Shown here: piece by piece, positions 41,505 through 51,448 of the stretch
Numbering within the stretch: position 1 is the first letter of the stretch
Layout of the letters: each line of letters begins with the position of its first letter
Origin: Caldifarciminota bacterium SM23_42
GTDB taxonomy: Bacteria; Hydrothermota; Tepidihabitantia; SM23-42
Direction of reading: 5' to 3'
DNA length: 64,000 nucleotides
Assembly (NCBI GenBank): GCA_001303785.1
Contig: LJUJ01000005.1
Location: forward strand, 62,001-126,000
Notes under the pieces: model-generated
What the model was told of the DNA's origin: nothing
Seen by the model: the letters and a program-made list of their open reading frames with translations, nothing else
Databases searched by the model: none
Program-made: the position numbers and the translations under genes

Positions 41505-41621
41505 CAAATACATAGCCACCCGTTTTCTAATATGCCGGCAGCACCCAAAGCCTCGTCAGTTGATTGCCCAACGGCTAACATTCCATTTGAGAAAAACACT
41601 CGTCGAGAAAATATTCAGAAC

Positions 41622-42014
41622 ATGAGGACCTACCTGTTAAGAATCCATCTTGAACACCCGCAGGTCATCAGAATTGGCAAGCTAGGCACGTTTCTCTTCG
41701 CAAAAGGCGATTATTGGTATGTCGGCTCGGCTAAGCGAAACTTAAAACAGCGTGTAGCACGGCATTTGTGTAAAGAGAAAAAACTACACTGGCACATTGA
41801 CTACTTGCTACAGCACGCGGAAATCACATCGATATGGTGTACCAATATTCGTGAAGAAACCCTAGCGCGCTCACTGTCAGAAAAAATGGACACTCCGGTC
41901 AGTGGTTTCGGGTCTTCAGACAAGAGAACGCGAGCACACCTTTTCTCCGGCGAGGAAGATGACTGCTTCACGGCGGTTAGATCCTTGAAGCTCATACCAT
42001 TGCTAGAATCATGA
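41622..42014 (+). CDS. DUF123 GIY-YIG-like nuclease
   Basis: A 130-residue protein of the DUF123 family, a GIY-YIG-related nuclease domain often found fused to endonuclease III in archaea. Family landmarks are IRIGKLGTFLFAKGDYWYVGSA, RVARHLCKEKKLHWHIDYLL and the C-terminal DKRTRAHLF stretch. I start at the ATG at 41622 because the family begins there; an open frame extends back to 41532. Its stop overlaps the next ATG (42011-42014). Probably DNA repair, unproven. Confidence 0.82.
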   Translation: MRTYLLRIHLEHPQVIRIGKLGTFLFAKGDYWYVGSAKRNLKQRVARHLCKEKKLHWHIDYLLQHAEITSIWCTNIREETLARSLSEKMDTPVSGFGSSDKRTRAHLFSGEEDDCFTAVRSLKLIPLLES

Positions 42015-42748
42015 TCAGCACGTCTTTGTTGCTTTATCTCATCGCTGTGCTTCTCCCCACGGATAGTATCACGCTTGATAGGACTTTCAGTAGCTTGAAA
42101 TGCTTCAACAATGAGTTTTTCGTCGCGCACCGCGTTGGGCAAAGTATCTTCAATGTCGTTGCGTCAGGTAAACTGACTGCTATGAACATCACCGACGAAG
42201 CCAATTACCTAATATATGATTTCCAGATAACGCCTTTCGCAATCTACATCAACCGAGGTGTTGCCCTTGAGAAATACTACATTTCATACGGTCGCAAAGA
42301 GACCATCTACACTTCCGATGATATTGCAGCATTTGCGATCACCCCCTCCGGCGAAATTACGCTGGCTGACCGTCAGACTCACGAGATGGTTTTCTTGGAT
42401 TTCGCATACCAAGAGAAATTCACGATCGATAACGTACACGTAATCGACCTGGACCAATCTGAGGATAAAATATACGCGCTGACCAGAAAACACATCAACA
42501 TATTTGATGAGTACGGCAACCTCATTGAGAGGAAGCAAATTCCTGAACCAATGGACAAAATATACGTTGACAAACAACGGATATATCTTTTCTCGAAATC
42601 GCTCAATTATATACATCGCCTGGATGCTGAGTGGACAAAAACAGATCTACCGTTCGGCGTCTCAGACATGTGTACCGATGAAAAGGTACTCGTAATACTT
42701 GATGGCACTGGTACTACTCTGTATTTTTATAACAGGAACGACTTCTAG
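42011..42748 (+). CDS. Exported beta-propeller-like protein of unknown function
   Basis: A 245-residue protein with an N-terminal signal (MISTSLLLYLIAVLLPTDS) and a run of roughly 40-residue beta repeats (FAITPSGEITLADRQTHEMV, DQSEDKIYALTRKHINIFDE, IYVDKQRIYLFSKS), like a small propeller. It overlaps the next gene, a large outer-membrane protein, by 47 bases; the two are probably a functional pair at the envelope. I do not recognise a family. Confidence 0.7.
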   Translation: MISTSLLLYLIAVLLPTDSITLDRTFSSLKCFNNEFFVAHRVGQSIFNVVASGKLTAMNITDEANYLIYDFQITPFAIYINRGVALEKYYISYGRKETIYTSDDIAAFAITPSGEITLADRQTHEMVFLDFAYQEKFTIDNVHVIDLDQSEDKIYALTRKHINIFDEYGNLIERKQIPEPMDKIYVDKQRIYLFSKSLNYIHRLDAEWTKTDLPFGVSDMCTDEKVLVILDGTGTTLYFYNRNDF

Positions 42749-45422
42749 CCCGGATACAACCATCCGTTTGGATTCCATTTACTATCGGTACGAAGTCATG
42801 CAGTTCGACAGCATCTCCAGCGAACCTTCCGTTATAACCAGTCTCGATACCTTGAGGAGAAAGCAGGATGGTCTCAAGATATCAGGTGTCAAGGACTTCT
42901 CCTTCGACGTGAAGCAGGGATTCGACCAGGGCCTGAGGGTCGACCTCGCTGGCGAAGTCGAGGGCGTAGGCATTGAGGGAAACCTCTCGGACAAGACATC
43001 ACCCGCTTCGACAATACCTTTATCGGAAATCGATAAAATGAACCTCAACATATTCACGAAAAACTTCTACGGTGGTATCGGCAATCTAATATTGGATCTT
43101 CCTTTTGGAATAACGGATGAAATTCAAGGCGGGACTATCGGCTTGCGCTCAGACAACGCTGTTCATGACGTCAGCGTATCGTATGCCATCGATCGTGGAG
43201 CCTACAAGCGAACACAATTCGTTGGTGAAGAAGGTAAACAGAGTCCTTACTTCCTCGAGGGTGCCGTGATCTCTGGTAGTGATCGGGTTTACTTGAGCCG
43301 CGGAATAGACGAGCCAATCCTACTGTCCCGAGATATCGATTATTCCATCGATTACGCGCTCGGTATTATTTCTTTCTCAAACAATCGTATCATTACGGCT
43401 CAAACACGCATCGAAGTGGAATACCAGCAAGCCATTGAAGACTACACCAACATATACCAACAAACCAATGGCACGGCCAAGATCGCAAATATAGAAATCG
43501 ATGGAATGTATCGAAGACGTGTTGACGACAAGGAGAATCCCTTGACCTTTGTCATGAGTGAAGAAGAAAAGGAAAGCCTAAGATTGGCCGGTGACAGCGC
43601 AACGGTTTATCGAACATATGCCGATACCTCGTCCGCAGGAGCTTACATCAAGGAGGATGATCGCTTCACATTTGTTGGCCAGGGCAACGGTGACTATGAT
43701 GTTGTGTTCTTTTACGTAGGCGAAGGACAAGGGGAGTACGTGTACGACCCGAACCTGAAAGCCTTCAGTTATGTCGCCGCTGGTCTCGGAAACTACTCAC
43801 CGACAAAGGCATTACCGCTGCCCACGAGCGACGACTTCTATGGTCTCGGCGCACACCTCTTCGACGCGCTCGAAATACAAATCCTCGGCTCTAGACGGGA
43901 CAAGAATACCTTTTCTTCTATTGATGACGAAAACAATAACGGATTTGGATACCGGGCATGGTTAGACAAGACGATAAGTATCTTGTCTGTAAACGGCTCT
44001 TACGTCAGATACTCTGACGATTTCCTCATGCCCTCGAGGCAGGAAGATATCGACTACAACTACACATGGAATACGAGCGAAGCCTTGGAAGAAATGGGTA
44101 ATCTTGCACTAAGCATAAAGGCCAATCAATCGCTGAATATACAAGCTGGTTATGGGTTGCTCAATCGCAAACACCACCGTAAATTTGTGAAGTTACAACC
44201 ATATTTCTTTGAGTTGGGGTATGAAGGAGTAGGAGATATCAATAAATACTTTGCTAGCATCACGAAGCAAGTGGCGCGCGTTGCACTATTTGGTCGTTTC
44301 GAGAAGGTTGAACAGATACAGCTCATCAGTTACAACACCCAATACTACCTTACAAAGAAAAGTTACATCGGTCTGAAAGGAAATTATGACAAGGATAGCG
44401 TCTCGTCTGGCATTACAACGATCGCCTACTTGGGTACGACTCCCCTCTCTGTATCCCTTGGTCACAGGTGGCTCAATGACACCACCTTTCTCTTCGGAAA
44501 CGCAATAATAGACCTCACATACAGAGGCGCGTCGCTACACGCGGATTTACAGCAGAGTCAGAGATACTCGCAAAAGAGAGATGAAACATATACAAAGGTA
44601 GACGAAGGTGAGGGCGATTATGTCTATGACCCAATCACGAATACTTATATAAAAAAAGATGGCGGCGATTACGTTCGAAAGGTCTTCCTCCTCCCTGATT
44701 TCACGCGGGTGGTCTCGCGGAATTTCAACATCGAGGTTGGATACACAAAATCACTTTTCGATCTAAAGGGGAGGTTCTATTACACAAATGAGACCGATTT
44801 GCTCGTTCATGGCGAAGACATCACGGCAAATCTCGGAGACAGCCGTTACAATGCCGCCATAACCTTCCGTCAAAATGTTGTGGAAGATGCACGCTACGCA
44901 CTGTACGCAACTTCGAGCCACGAAAGATTATTCTTTTGCATACCATCCATTGACGCACTGTCTGCGCGTTTGGAAATCCGCACACGTAGTGAGAAAGAGG
45001 GCCAGTATGAGCGGGAAAGAAGAACGACGTACGGGGGCGAGTTGCTGTATGATCTAGTTACAAAACCATTCCTCCGACCCATGGTGGGCTACTCCTACCA
45101 CAAGATATACTCTCAATACTTCTCCGACCTGGACGTGCGTCTACAGGCCCCAAAGATCGGTTTGCTTCTAAGAATAGCCTTGTTGAAAAACAGAGGTAAG
45201 ATCGAAATAACGACCGAGACTGTATATCGGCAATACAACATAGACGCTGTTCCTTTCTTCTTTGCGGCCAATGAACCACAAGGGTTATCGAATACACTCG
45301 GGGTATTCACCGGGATTAGTGTCAGTACAAGCACGGTATTCAATGTGATATATCGTGTTGAATTCCGCCCCGATGAAGACCCGAATCAAAGCTTAAGGTT
45401 GCAATCAAGGATACGGTTCTAA
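42702..45422 (+). CDS. Large outer-membrane beta-barrel protein with SprA-like strand motifs
   Basis: A 906-residue exported protein (signal MALVLLCIFITGTTSS) made almost entirely of beta-strands and ending in a typical barrel strand with C-terminal Phe (RLQSRIRF). Around residues 175-250 it reads FLEGAVISGSDRVYLSRG, then a RDIDYSIDYALGIISFSN motif and IEVEYQQ, the pattern seen in SprA, the T9SS translocon, and in some ushers. It is much smaller than SprA (over 2,000 residues). It may be a porin, export pore or surface anchor. Start chosen at the ATG at 42702; a TTG abuts it. The stop overlaps the next ATG by one base. Confidence 0.7.
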   Translation: MALVLLCIFITGTTSSPDTTIRLDSIYYRYEVMQFDSISSEPSVITSLDTLRRKQDGLKISGVKDFSFDVKQGFDQGLRVDLAGEVEGVGIEGNLSDKTSPASTIPLSEIDKMNLNIFTKNFYGGIGNLILDLPFGITDEIQGGTIGLRSDNAVHDVSVSYAIDRGAYKRTQFVGEEGKQSPYFLEGAVISGSDRVYLSRGIDEPILLSRDIDYSIDYALGIISFSNNRIITAQTRIEVEYQQAIEDYTNIYQQTNGTAKIANIEIDGMYRRRVDDKENPLTFVMSEEEKESLRLAGDSATVYRTYADTSSAGAYIKEDDRFTFVGQGNGDYDVVFFYVGEGQGEYVYDPNLKAFSYVAAGLGNYSPTKALPLPTSDDFYGLGAHLFDALEIQILGSRRDKNTFSSIDDENNNGFGYRAWLDKTISILSVNGSYVRYSDDFLMPSRQEDIDYNYTWNTSEALEEMGNLALSIKANQSLNIQAGYGLLNRKHHRKFVKLQPYFFELGYEGVGDINKYFASITKQVARVALFGRFEKVEQIQLISYNTQYYLTKKSYIGLKGNYDKDSVSSGITTIAYLGTTPLSVSLGHRWLNDTTFLFGNAIIDLTYRGASLHADLQQSQRYSQKRDETYTKVDEGEGDYVYDPITNTYIKKDGGDYVRKVFLLPDFTRVVSRNFNIEVGYTKSLFDLKGRFYYTNETDLLVHGEDITANLGDSRYNAAITFRQNVVEDARYALYATSSHERLFFCIPSIDALSARLEIRTRSEKEGQYERERRTTYGGELLYDLVTKPFLRPMVGYSYHKIYSQYFSDLDVRLQAPKIGLLLRIALLKNRGKIEITTETVYRQYNIDAVPFFFAANEPQGLSNTLGVFTGISVSTSTVFNVIYRVEFRPDEDPNQSLRLQSRIRF

Positions 45423-46240
45423 TGAAAGATCACTTCCGCGAATTTTACGAGTCGGTAGGCTCGTCTTATCCCGAAGACAATATCGTCTACAAGACATTGA
45501 GTGGATATATCAGAAAGAAATGGATCGAGAAGAAACTGCAGAACATGCCCGCCGGCAATCTCCTGGACTGCGGCTGTAACATCGGAACTCTCTCTAAAAA
45601 GTGGCACCGAGGGCCAATCTATGGAGTAGACATATCATATGCAGTGCTGAAAAGGGGAAAATACATCACACCACGAACTTGTTTCATCCAGGCAGATCTG
45701 CGCAACCTGGCTATGCTACAGGAAAACTCCATTGACAATGCCATGGCCTGCGAGGTCATCGAACATCTGGATGAACCAGTTGCTTTCCTCAAACATCTCT
45801 ATCAGGTCATGAAGAAAGGCGGCCATGTTTTGATTACCGCACCCAATTTCACCAGGTCGCGGCCCAAACTCGTACCGCTGGGTATCATGCGCAGCTTCGG
45901 AGTAACCGCTGGCACCAACCATGACCAGTACCTCCATACTGCCTACAAACCGCACGAACTTACTGCGATGGTACAAGACGCCGGTTTCACTGTCATCGAG
46001 CAAGGCAGTTTTGAGCATGAATTACGCGGCTGGCTCAAGCCTCTCACCGTTACACAACAGCTATTTGATTCGCTGGGTAAACGGGCATTTATGGAGTCAC
46101 GAATGTACTATCTACTGCACCATTTTATCGACCTCATGGAAGTGAATCTCTTCATTATATTTAACAGCTTTGGTCTCGGCTGGATACTTGGTAAGGTTTT
46201 CAGAGAAGGGCGACGTTCATATATCTTAGCGGCCAAATGA
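45422..46240 (+). CDS. Class I SAM-dependent methyltransferase
   Basis: A 272-residue enzyme with a Rossmann methyltransferase domain: LLDCGCNIGTLSKKW (motif I), IYGVDISYAVLKRG, FIQADLRNLAM, and NAMACEVIEHLDEPVAFLKH (motif IV-like, Methyltransf_11). A C-terminal part has two hydrophobic stretches (YYLLHHFIDLMEVNLFIIF) that may lie on the membrane. The substrate is unknown; such enzymes are common near envelope or lipid genes. It overlaps queA by four bases. Confidence 0.85.
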   Translation: MKDHFREFYESVGSSYPEDNIVYKTLSGYIRKKWIEKKLQNMPAGNLLDCGCNIGTLSKKWHRGPIYGVDISYAVLKRGKYITPRTCFIQADLRNLAMLQENSIDNAMACEVIEHLDEPVAFLKHLYQVMKKGGHVLITAPNFTRSRPKLVPLGIMRSFGVTAGTNHDQYLHTAYKPHELTAMVQDAGFTVIEQGSFEHELRGWLKPLTVTQQLFDSLGKRAFMESRMYYLLHHFIDLMEVNLFIIFNSFGLGWILGKVFREGRRSYILAAK

Positions 46241-47229
46241 AACTAACTGACTTCGGCTATGATTTGCCCCAAGACTTGATTGCCCAATACCCACTAGAAA
46301 AAAGGGCTGAGGCACGCTTGATGGTGCTCGACCGAGGGGAGGAAAAAATCCGCCATTGCGGTTTCAATCAAATCACTGATTACGTTGAAAAAAGCGATGT
46401 CCTCGTTCTGAATAACACAAGAGTTTTCAAAGCACGCATGTTCGGGCACAAAGAAACCGGCGGTAAAGTAGATATCCTGTTGGTGAGAGAAATTGAAGAC
46501 GGCTTATGGGAGGCAATGATTTCGCACGCAAAGCGTACAAGGAAGAACACCAGAATATTCCTCGAATCCGATGTTTATGCCACAATCGTTGATAAAAAGG
46601 GGACGCGATGCTATCTGGAGTTTAATGTACCCGCAAAGAATGTAATCAGTCAATGCGGAAAAGTTCCTCTCCCCCATTACATCAAACGCGACGTGATCGA
46701 ATCAGATGAGGAATACTACCAATCGGTTTTCGCAAAGAAACAAGGTTCGATTGCCGCGCCCACTGCGGGACTGCATTTTACCGCGCAGATATTGGACACC
46801 ATTCGCGCACACGGTACGATCATCGCCGAAATCACGCTCCATATTGGACCCGGCACTTTCAAACCTATCAGAACCGAGAACGTAGCCGCTCACAAGATGG
46901 AAGCCGAGTATTTTGAAATACCAGACAAAACCATCCAAACAATCAAGGACGCGAAGAGGATCATCGGCGTTGGTACATCTGTTTGTCGGGCAATAGAAAC
47001 TTTCGCTACCACCGGAGAAGCGAGCGGCCGAGCCGACCTATTCATCTACCCGGGCTACAAATTCAAATCAATAAACAGTCTCGTCACGAATTTCCATCTA
47101 CCCTGCTCCACGCCACTCCTCTTGGTCTGTGCTTTCGCCGGCACGGATCTGGTTTTCAAGGCGTACGAAGAAGCCATAGAGAAAAAATACCGGTTCTTGT
47201 CGTATGGCGATGCTATGATGATCGTATAA
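46237..47229 (+). CDS. queA: S-adenosylmethionine:tRNA ribosyltransferase-isomerase QueA
   Basis: A 330-residue enzyme of queuosine synthesis, transferring and isomerising the ribosyl part of SAM onto 7-aminomethyl-deazaguanine in tRNA. Signatures: FGYDLPQDLIAQYPLEKR at the start, VLVLNNTRVFKAR, APTAGLHFT, LHIGPGTFKPI, and the C-terminal TNFHLPCSTPLLLVCAFAG followed by RFLSYGDAMMI. Full length, no anomalies. No other queuosine genes are in the window. Confidence 0.97.
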   Translation: MKLTDFGYDLPQDLIAQYPLEKRAEARLMVLDRGEEKIRHCGFNQITDYVEKSDVLVLNNTRVFKARMFGHKETGGKVDILLVREIEDGLWEAMISHAKRTRKNTRIFLESDVYATIVDKKGTRCYLEFNVPAKNVISQCGKVPLPHYIKRDVIESDEEYYQSVFAKKQGSIAAPTAGLHFTAQILDTIRAHGTIIAEITLHIGPGTFKPIRTENVAAHKMEAEYFEIPDKTIQTIKDAKRIIGVGTSVCRAIETFATTGEASGRADLFIYPGYKFKSINSLVTNFHLPCSTPLLLVCAFAGTDLVFKAYEEAIEKKYRFLSYGDAMMIV

Positions 47230-47306
47230 CGCTTTGTCAACGATAGTTTACATTTGAAGGTCCGTTCCCACTGAGATTTCACAACCAAATCGGCACAACA
47301 CTTATG

Positions 47307-48350
47307 TCAACTTATCGTCAACCAATGCCCAAACAAGCCGCCATCAGAATTTATGATCCACGACAATGAAATCGTGCGATTCTGAGTAGGGTATTCATAT
47401 ACATTTTCGTCTATACCGATATCAAGGGCAAAGCTCTCTATGGCTATGCCCATGCCAAATGTAATACCCTCCCGCTTCCCTTCATAATCATAAAAGTATC
47501 CGGCACGTAATGAGAAAATCCCATAGAAAGCAAGCTCTAGGCCGATAGCCTTCCACGCTTCATCGAATTCGTATTTCAGATTTTCCCAGAATGAGTTTTC
47601 TTCATTTGCGAACATACTGACCAGGACCTTTGTAATTTCACACGTAAGAGTGCATTTGAAACGTTCATCATCTACTGGCACGTATGCTACGCCCAAACGA
47701 CCTAATCTCGGTAATGGATCCGTTCCAGGGTAGTCATCAGTATGATTGATATCAGGACCGATATTATGTAGCACTGCGCCGATCGAGAGATTGTGCAAGG
47801 GCCTGTGCAGAACACTGAAGTCAAATGCCCAGGATTTGCCATTCGCAGTTACCCAGCCGAACCGAGTCGGGTCCCAAACATACCGCTCATAGACGAATTT
47901 CCACGCGACGCCAAGCGACACAGGATCACTGACTCTGCGCGCGTAGCTTATTTTCGGCGCGATACGCCACACCAATTCAGTACCTAAATAGACCCCTTCA
48001 AAATAACGTTTTTCAACCTCGCCGGGCGTGAAGAGCGTAAAATCGAAACCCCAAGCCGAGTTGACGAGTGGATACGACATGCCGAAGTATGCATAGTGCT
48101 GATCTGGTGACAGGCCAGTGAGATAACCGAGGTAAGAAACCGTGATAGCTGGTGATTCCAAAAATGCAAGACCCGCGCCATTATAGTAGTTCGCGTTAGC
48201 ATCATCACTGATTGCGGTGAAGGCGCAGGCCATGCCCGTGGCTCTCGCGGAGGGGGATATCAACAGAAATGTTGCACCGGATCGCTGACCTACACAAAAG
48301 GCTAGATTCGCTAATATGAGTAATAGAAGGGATATTTTCTTAACGTACAC
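47307..48350 (-). CDS. PorV/PorQ-family outer-membrane protein
   Basis: A 347-residue barrel of the PorV/PorQ family, needed in type IX secretion to shuttle or attach cargo at the outer membrane. A signal peptide (KKISLLLLILANLAFCVG) is followed by the family hallmark SARATGMACAFTAISDDANA and YYNGAGLAFLESP, then barrel strands. It starts with GTG at 48350; an in-frame stop lies just upstream, so no earlier start is possible. Its presence agrees with the T9SS-type sorting domains of four other proteins here. It converges with queA. Confidence 0.82.
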   Translation of the reverse strand: MYVKKISLLLLILANLAFCVGQRSGATFLLISPSARATGMACAFTAISDDANANYYNGAGLAFLESPAITVSYLGYLTGLSPDQHYAYFGMSYPLVNSAWGFDFTLFTPGEVEKRYFEGVYLGTELVWRIAPKISYARRVSDPVSLGVAWKFVYERYVWDPTRFGWVTANGKSWAFDFSVLHRPLHNLSIGAVLHNIGPDINHTDDYPGTDPLPRLGRLGVAYVPVDDERFKCTLTCEITKVLVSMFANEENSFWENLKYEFDEAWKAIGLELAFYGIFSLRAGYFYDYEGKREGITFGMGIAIESFALDIGIDENVYEYPTQNRTISLSWIINSDGGLFGHWLTIS

Positions 48351-48373
48351 GAAACATTGTTACTTACCATGAA

Positions 48374-48402
48374 ATAATATTAGAATTCACGGTGTCTGTC
48401 AA
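48374..48402 (-). promoter_or_regulatory. PorV-like gene promoter
   Basis: Minus strand: TTGACA (48402-48397), 17-bp spacer, TATTAT (48379-48374); leader of about 17 bases without a clear Shine-Dalgarno site. The only promoter in the window with a 17-bp spacer. Confidence 0.55.
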
Positions 48403-48450
48403 GAGGCACGTCATCTGTCCGCATGACAAAAGAGTCCAAGCAGCAAGAGA

Positions 48451-48478
48451 TTGACAACGGGTGATAGTCATATATAAT
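48451..48478 (+). promoter_or_regulatory. Glycosyltransferase promoter, leaderless type
   Basis: TTGACA (48451-48456), 16-bp spacer, TATAAT (48473-48478), seven bases, ATG at 48486. Both boxes are perfect consensus. Confidence 0.75.
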
Positions 48479-48485
48479 ATATGTT

Positions 48486-49214
48486 ATGCTAAAGGGACTG
48501 GTTATTATCCCAACCTATAACGAAGCAGCAAATATCGATAGAATCATCAACATAATATTAGCCGTCTCTAATCAGCTGGAAGTGCTCGTGATTGATGACA
48601 ACTCGCCAGACCATACTGCCAAGGTTGTAAGAAAAATGTCTTCAGAGAACAAACGGATTCATCTCAGAACAAGACCAAGAAAAATGGGTTTAGGCACCGC
48701 ATATGTCATGGGGTTTGATTATGCATTAAAACATGGCTATGACTTTGCATTTGAGATGGATGCTGACTTTTCACACGACCCGGTCGAATTGCCGAATTTC
48801 ATAAACCTACTCAATGAATACGACCTGGTCATCGGCTCCCGATACATACAAGGCATTAGTGTTGTCAACTGGCCGATGAAAAGGCTTCTGCTATCCTTTT
48901 TTGCATGCATCTTTGCACGCGTCGTTACCGGGATACCAGTGAAGGATTTGACCAGCGGGTTTAAATGCTATTCGCGCGGTGCTCTGGCCCGCGTTGACTG
49001 GCAGAAATTTGAGGTCGACGGCTACGGTTTCCAAATTCAAAGTGTGTACTCGGTTTTCAAGGCCGGACTGCGCATAAAAGAGATACCGATAATTTTCGTC
49101 GAACGTCGAGCCGGTGAATCAAAGATGTCCAAACGAATCATTTGGGAGGCGTTCTGGTTGGTTTGGAAACTCCGAATCTTCTCTATTTTCAATGGCAAGA
49201 AGTATTTGAAATAA
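48486..49214 (+). CDS. Polyprenol-phosphate mannosyltransferase-like GT2 enzyme
   Basis: A 242-residue GT-A glycosyltransferase related to dolichyl/polyprenyl-phosphate mannose synthase. It shows VIIPTYNEAANIDRII, VLVIDDNSPDHTAKV, GLGTAYVMGFDYAL, the FEMDADFSHDPVEL metal-binding stretch, and VVNWPMKRLLLSF with DLTSGFKCYSR. No C-terminal transmembrane helices are present. It probably supplies lipid-linked sugar to a GT-C enzyme such as the one encoded at 54699. The message appears leaderless. Confidence 0.92.
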   Translation: MLKGLVIIPTYNEAANIDRIINIILAVSNQLEVLVIDDNSPDHTAKVVRKMSSENKRIHLRTRPRKMGLGTAYVMGFDYALKHGYDFAFEMDADFSHDPVELPNFINLLNEYDLVIGSRYIQGISVVNWPMKRLLLSFFACIFARVVTGIPVKDLTSGFKCYSRGALARVDWQKFEVDGYGFQIQSVYSVFKAGLRIKEIPIIFVERRAGESKMSKRIIWEAFWLVWKLRIFSIFNGKKYLK

Positions 49215-49232
49215 TAACACGGAGGTAATTTC

Positions 49233-51401
49233 TTGACACACATTATTTTCTTCGTGATGGCAATCAACATCCAACCCGAATACTACACAAACACCAACTA
49301 CATCTATGATATGACGGGCCGTAACAGCATGATATACTGTGCGACCAATGGCGGTTTCGCGGCCTTCGATAATCAGAGCAACGGTTTCATGGCGCTCACA
49401 AATACGGACGGGCTTCAAAAAAACGTACAGAATTCGGTAAGCCTCGATAGTTCAGGGCATGTGTGGATCGGCAATGACCTGGGGCTCGCGCTAGTCGAAA
49501 ATGATTTCAGTAGCATCCACGTCTATCCGGTCGAATGTCTAACTTGCACACGAACACAAGAAATAGTCTGCTCGAAGGACAGCATCTATGTTGGATCTTC
49601 AAACGGTTTGCTGTTCATTGACACGAAAGGAACACCGCTTAACTTCGATGATGATACGCAAATCAAGCTGTTTGACCTGCCATGCAACGACATCCGCTCT
49701 ATTGCTCTCGACGATACCTCGGTGTGGGTAGGAACGGCAACCGGAGGCATCCTGCGATTCTCAAAGGATTTCCTGACAATGAACAACTACACAATCGCTG
49801 ACGGACTCCTGACTAATGAAATCAACGAACTGATATTCTTTGAAGCACAGCTTTACGTTGCCACTGATGCGGGTCTGAATATATTCGCGATTGACCACTT
49901 CGATACGCTACTTACGAACTATCAAATAAACGCCCTGAGCTATCTGGGCGACTCGCTTGTATTAGGACTGGATCAGGACCAACAGGTCGGCGTATTCTAC
50001 GGGGGAGTCGTGACCATCATAAGAAACGGCCTTCCCTGGCAATCAAGAGTTCTTGCATTACTGAACTTAAATGGAATCCTGCATTGTGGTCTCGGAAACC
50101 GATACACCAAAGACTATCATGGCGACGGCATAGGCACTTATGATGCTTCTGGCAACGTTTGGGCAATCACGAAGAATCAATGCATCCCCTCAAATCACAT
50201 ATCAGAGATCACATCCAATGAACATGGTGTCTTCGTGGCTTGCGGCAACCGAGTAGACGAATCCAAAGGAGCAGGTTGGTTGAACAATCAATACCTGTGG
50301 ATAAATTTCTCCTCCGATTCCATCTTGCCGTCGAACCGTGTCCACCGATGTGCAACGGCTCCGGATGGTAAGGTTTGGTTCGGATACAATCCCTTTCCGG
50401 ATAATAGTTCCTCAATAATGGCTTCGTGTTTCGATCCAGCGCATAACCAATGGGATTCCCTTCCCAACAGATACAACGGCATGGAAGGTTGTGAGGCGAT
50501 CTGGGATATCGAATTCGATACAGACCAAAACATGTATCTTGCTCTTGCCGGTCCCACCGATAAGTTATGGCTCATCGATTCTGCACTCGACGTCGTCTAT
50601 CACCTGAACCCACAATTCGGCGTTTTTAACGTTGAAATAGCCCTAGACTCGTCAGGTAAGATTTGGCGTTCACTCACCGATGCCGGGCTGTTGATGACTG
50701 ATACGAGAAATACACTGTTTGACCGTGCCGATGACGAGTATCGTAATTATACCACTGCCGATGGTTTGATTTCCAATTACATGCGTGGTTGTGTGGTCGG
50801 CAAAAACAACAGCCTCTATGTTGCGGCCGACGAAGGTTTGGTCATCTACGATGACACTGGTTTTTCTAACCGTACTGACATATCTGATTCCGAGTTGTTG
50901 GATGTCGAACTCGATTCACAGGGCAGAATATGGATTCTAGCACGTGACGGTGTTTACTGGCTCGATCCAGTTGCTGATATCGTACGAAATTGGAGATTCA
51001 GTGACCACAATATCGAGATCAACTTTCTCCAATCGATTGGTGAAATGATACAGGTCCAGGGTTTCGATTTTGACCCGATCAGGAATTGTTTCTGGGCCGG
51101 CGGCGAGAATGGATTACTCAAATTGACCATACAATACGACTCGATACCCGAAATAGGCGCCGCAACCGTCTATCCTAATCCGGTGAGGCAAGGCGTGGTC
51201 CGCATAAAGGATATCCCTTCGGACGCCAGCGTCGATATTTATACAATATCGGGACGTCGCGTTGCCCAGGGCCTTATGCCCGACGCCGCTTTCGGTGAGG
51301 TCGTGTGGGAAATACCACAAGATGTACCCAGTGGAATGTATTTTGCCCTCGTTAAATCCGACCAAGGCAACACAACCTACAAGTTTGCGATCATCAGATA
51401 G
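49233..51401 (+). CDS. Secreted propeller protein with T9SS sorting domain
   Basis: A 722-residue exported protein starting with TTG after a GGAGG site. The body consists of two-component-regulator-type propeller repeats (for example SLDSSGHVWIGNDLGLALVE, ALDDTSVWVGTATGGILRF, ELDSQGRIWILARDGVYWL), giving two probable propellers. The last 80 residues form a T9SS type A sorting domain: ATVYPNPVRQGVVRI, ASVDIYTISGRRVAQG, VPSGMYFALVKS. The signal region is short, so an alternative start is possible. Probably a surface protein; ligand unknown. Confidence 0.78.
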   Translation: MTHIIFFVMAINIQPEYYTNTNYIYDMTGRNSMIYCATNGGFAAFDNQSNGFMALTNTDGLQKNVQNSVSLDSSGHVWIGNDLGLALVENDFSSIHVYPVECLTCTRTQEIVCSKDSIYVGSSNGLLFIDTKGTPLNFDDDTQIKLFDLPCNDIRSIALDDTSVWVGTATGGILRFSKDFLTMNNYTIADGLLTNEINELIFFEAQLYVATDAGLNIFAIDHFDTLLTNYQINALSYLGDSLVLGLDQDQQVGVFYGGVVTIIRNGLPWQSRVLALLNLNGILHCGLGNRYTKDYHGDGIGTYDASGNVWAITKNQCIPSNHISEITSNEHGVFVACGNRVDESKGAGWLNNQYLWINFSSDSILPSNRVHRCATAPDGKVWFGYNPFPDNSSSIMASCFDPAHNQWDSLPNRYNGMEGCEAIWDIEFDTDQNMYLALAGPTDKLWLIDSALDVVYHLNPQFGVFNVEIALDSSGKIWRSLTDAGLLMTDTRNTLFDRADDEYRNYTTADGLISNYMRGCVVGKNNSLYVAADEGLVIYDDTGFSNRTDISDSELLDVELDSQGRIWILARDGVYWLDPVADIVRNWRFSDHNIEINFLQSIGEMIQVQGFDFDPIRNCFWAGGENGLLKLTIQYDSIPEIGAATVYPNPVRQGVVRIKDIPSDASVDIYTISGRRVAQGLMPDAAFGEVVWEIPQDVPSGMYFALVKSDQGNTTYKFAIIR

Positions 51402-51448
51402 CAACATACTTGGCCATACAATTGAACACATAACGATAAGGTAGTGAT

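Noticed and set aside
41532-41621. N-terminal extension of the DUF123 protein
   Set aside because: The DUF123 family starts at the MRTYLLRI region; the extension is unlike any domain and has no ribosome site.
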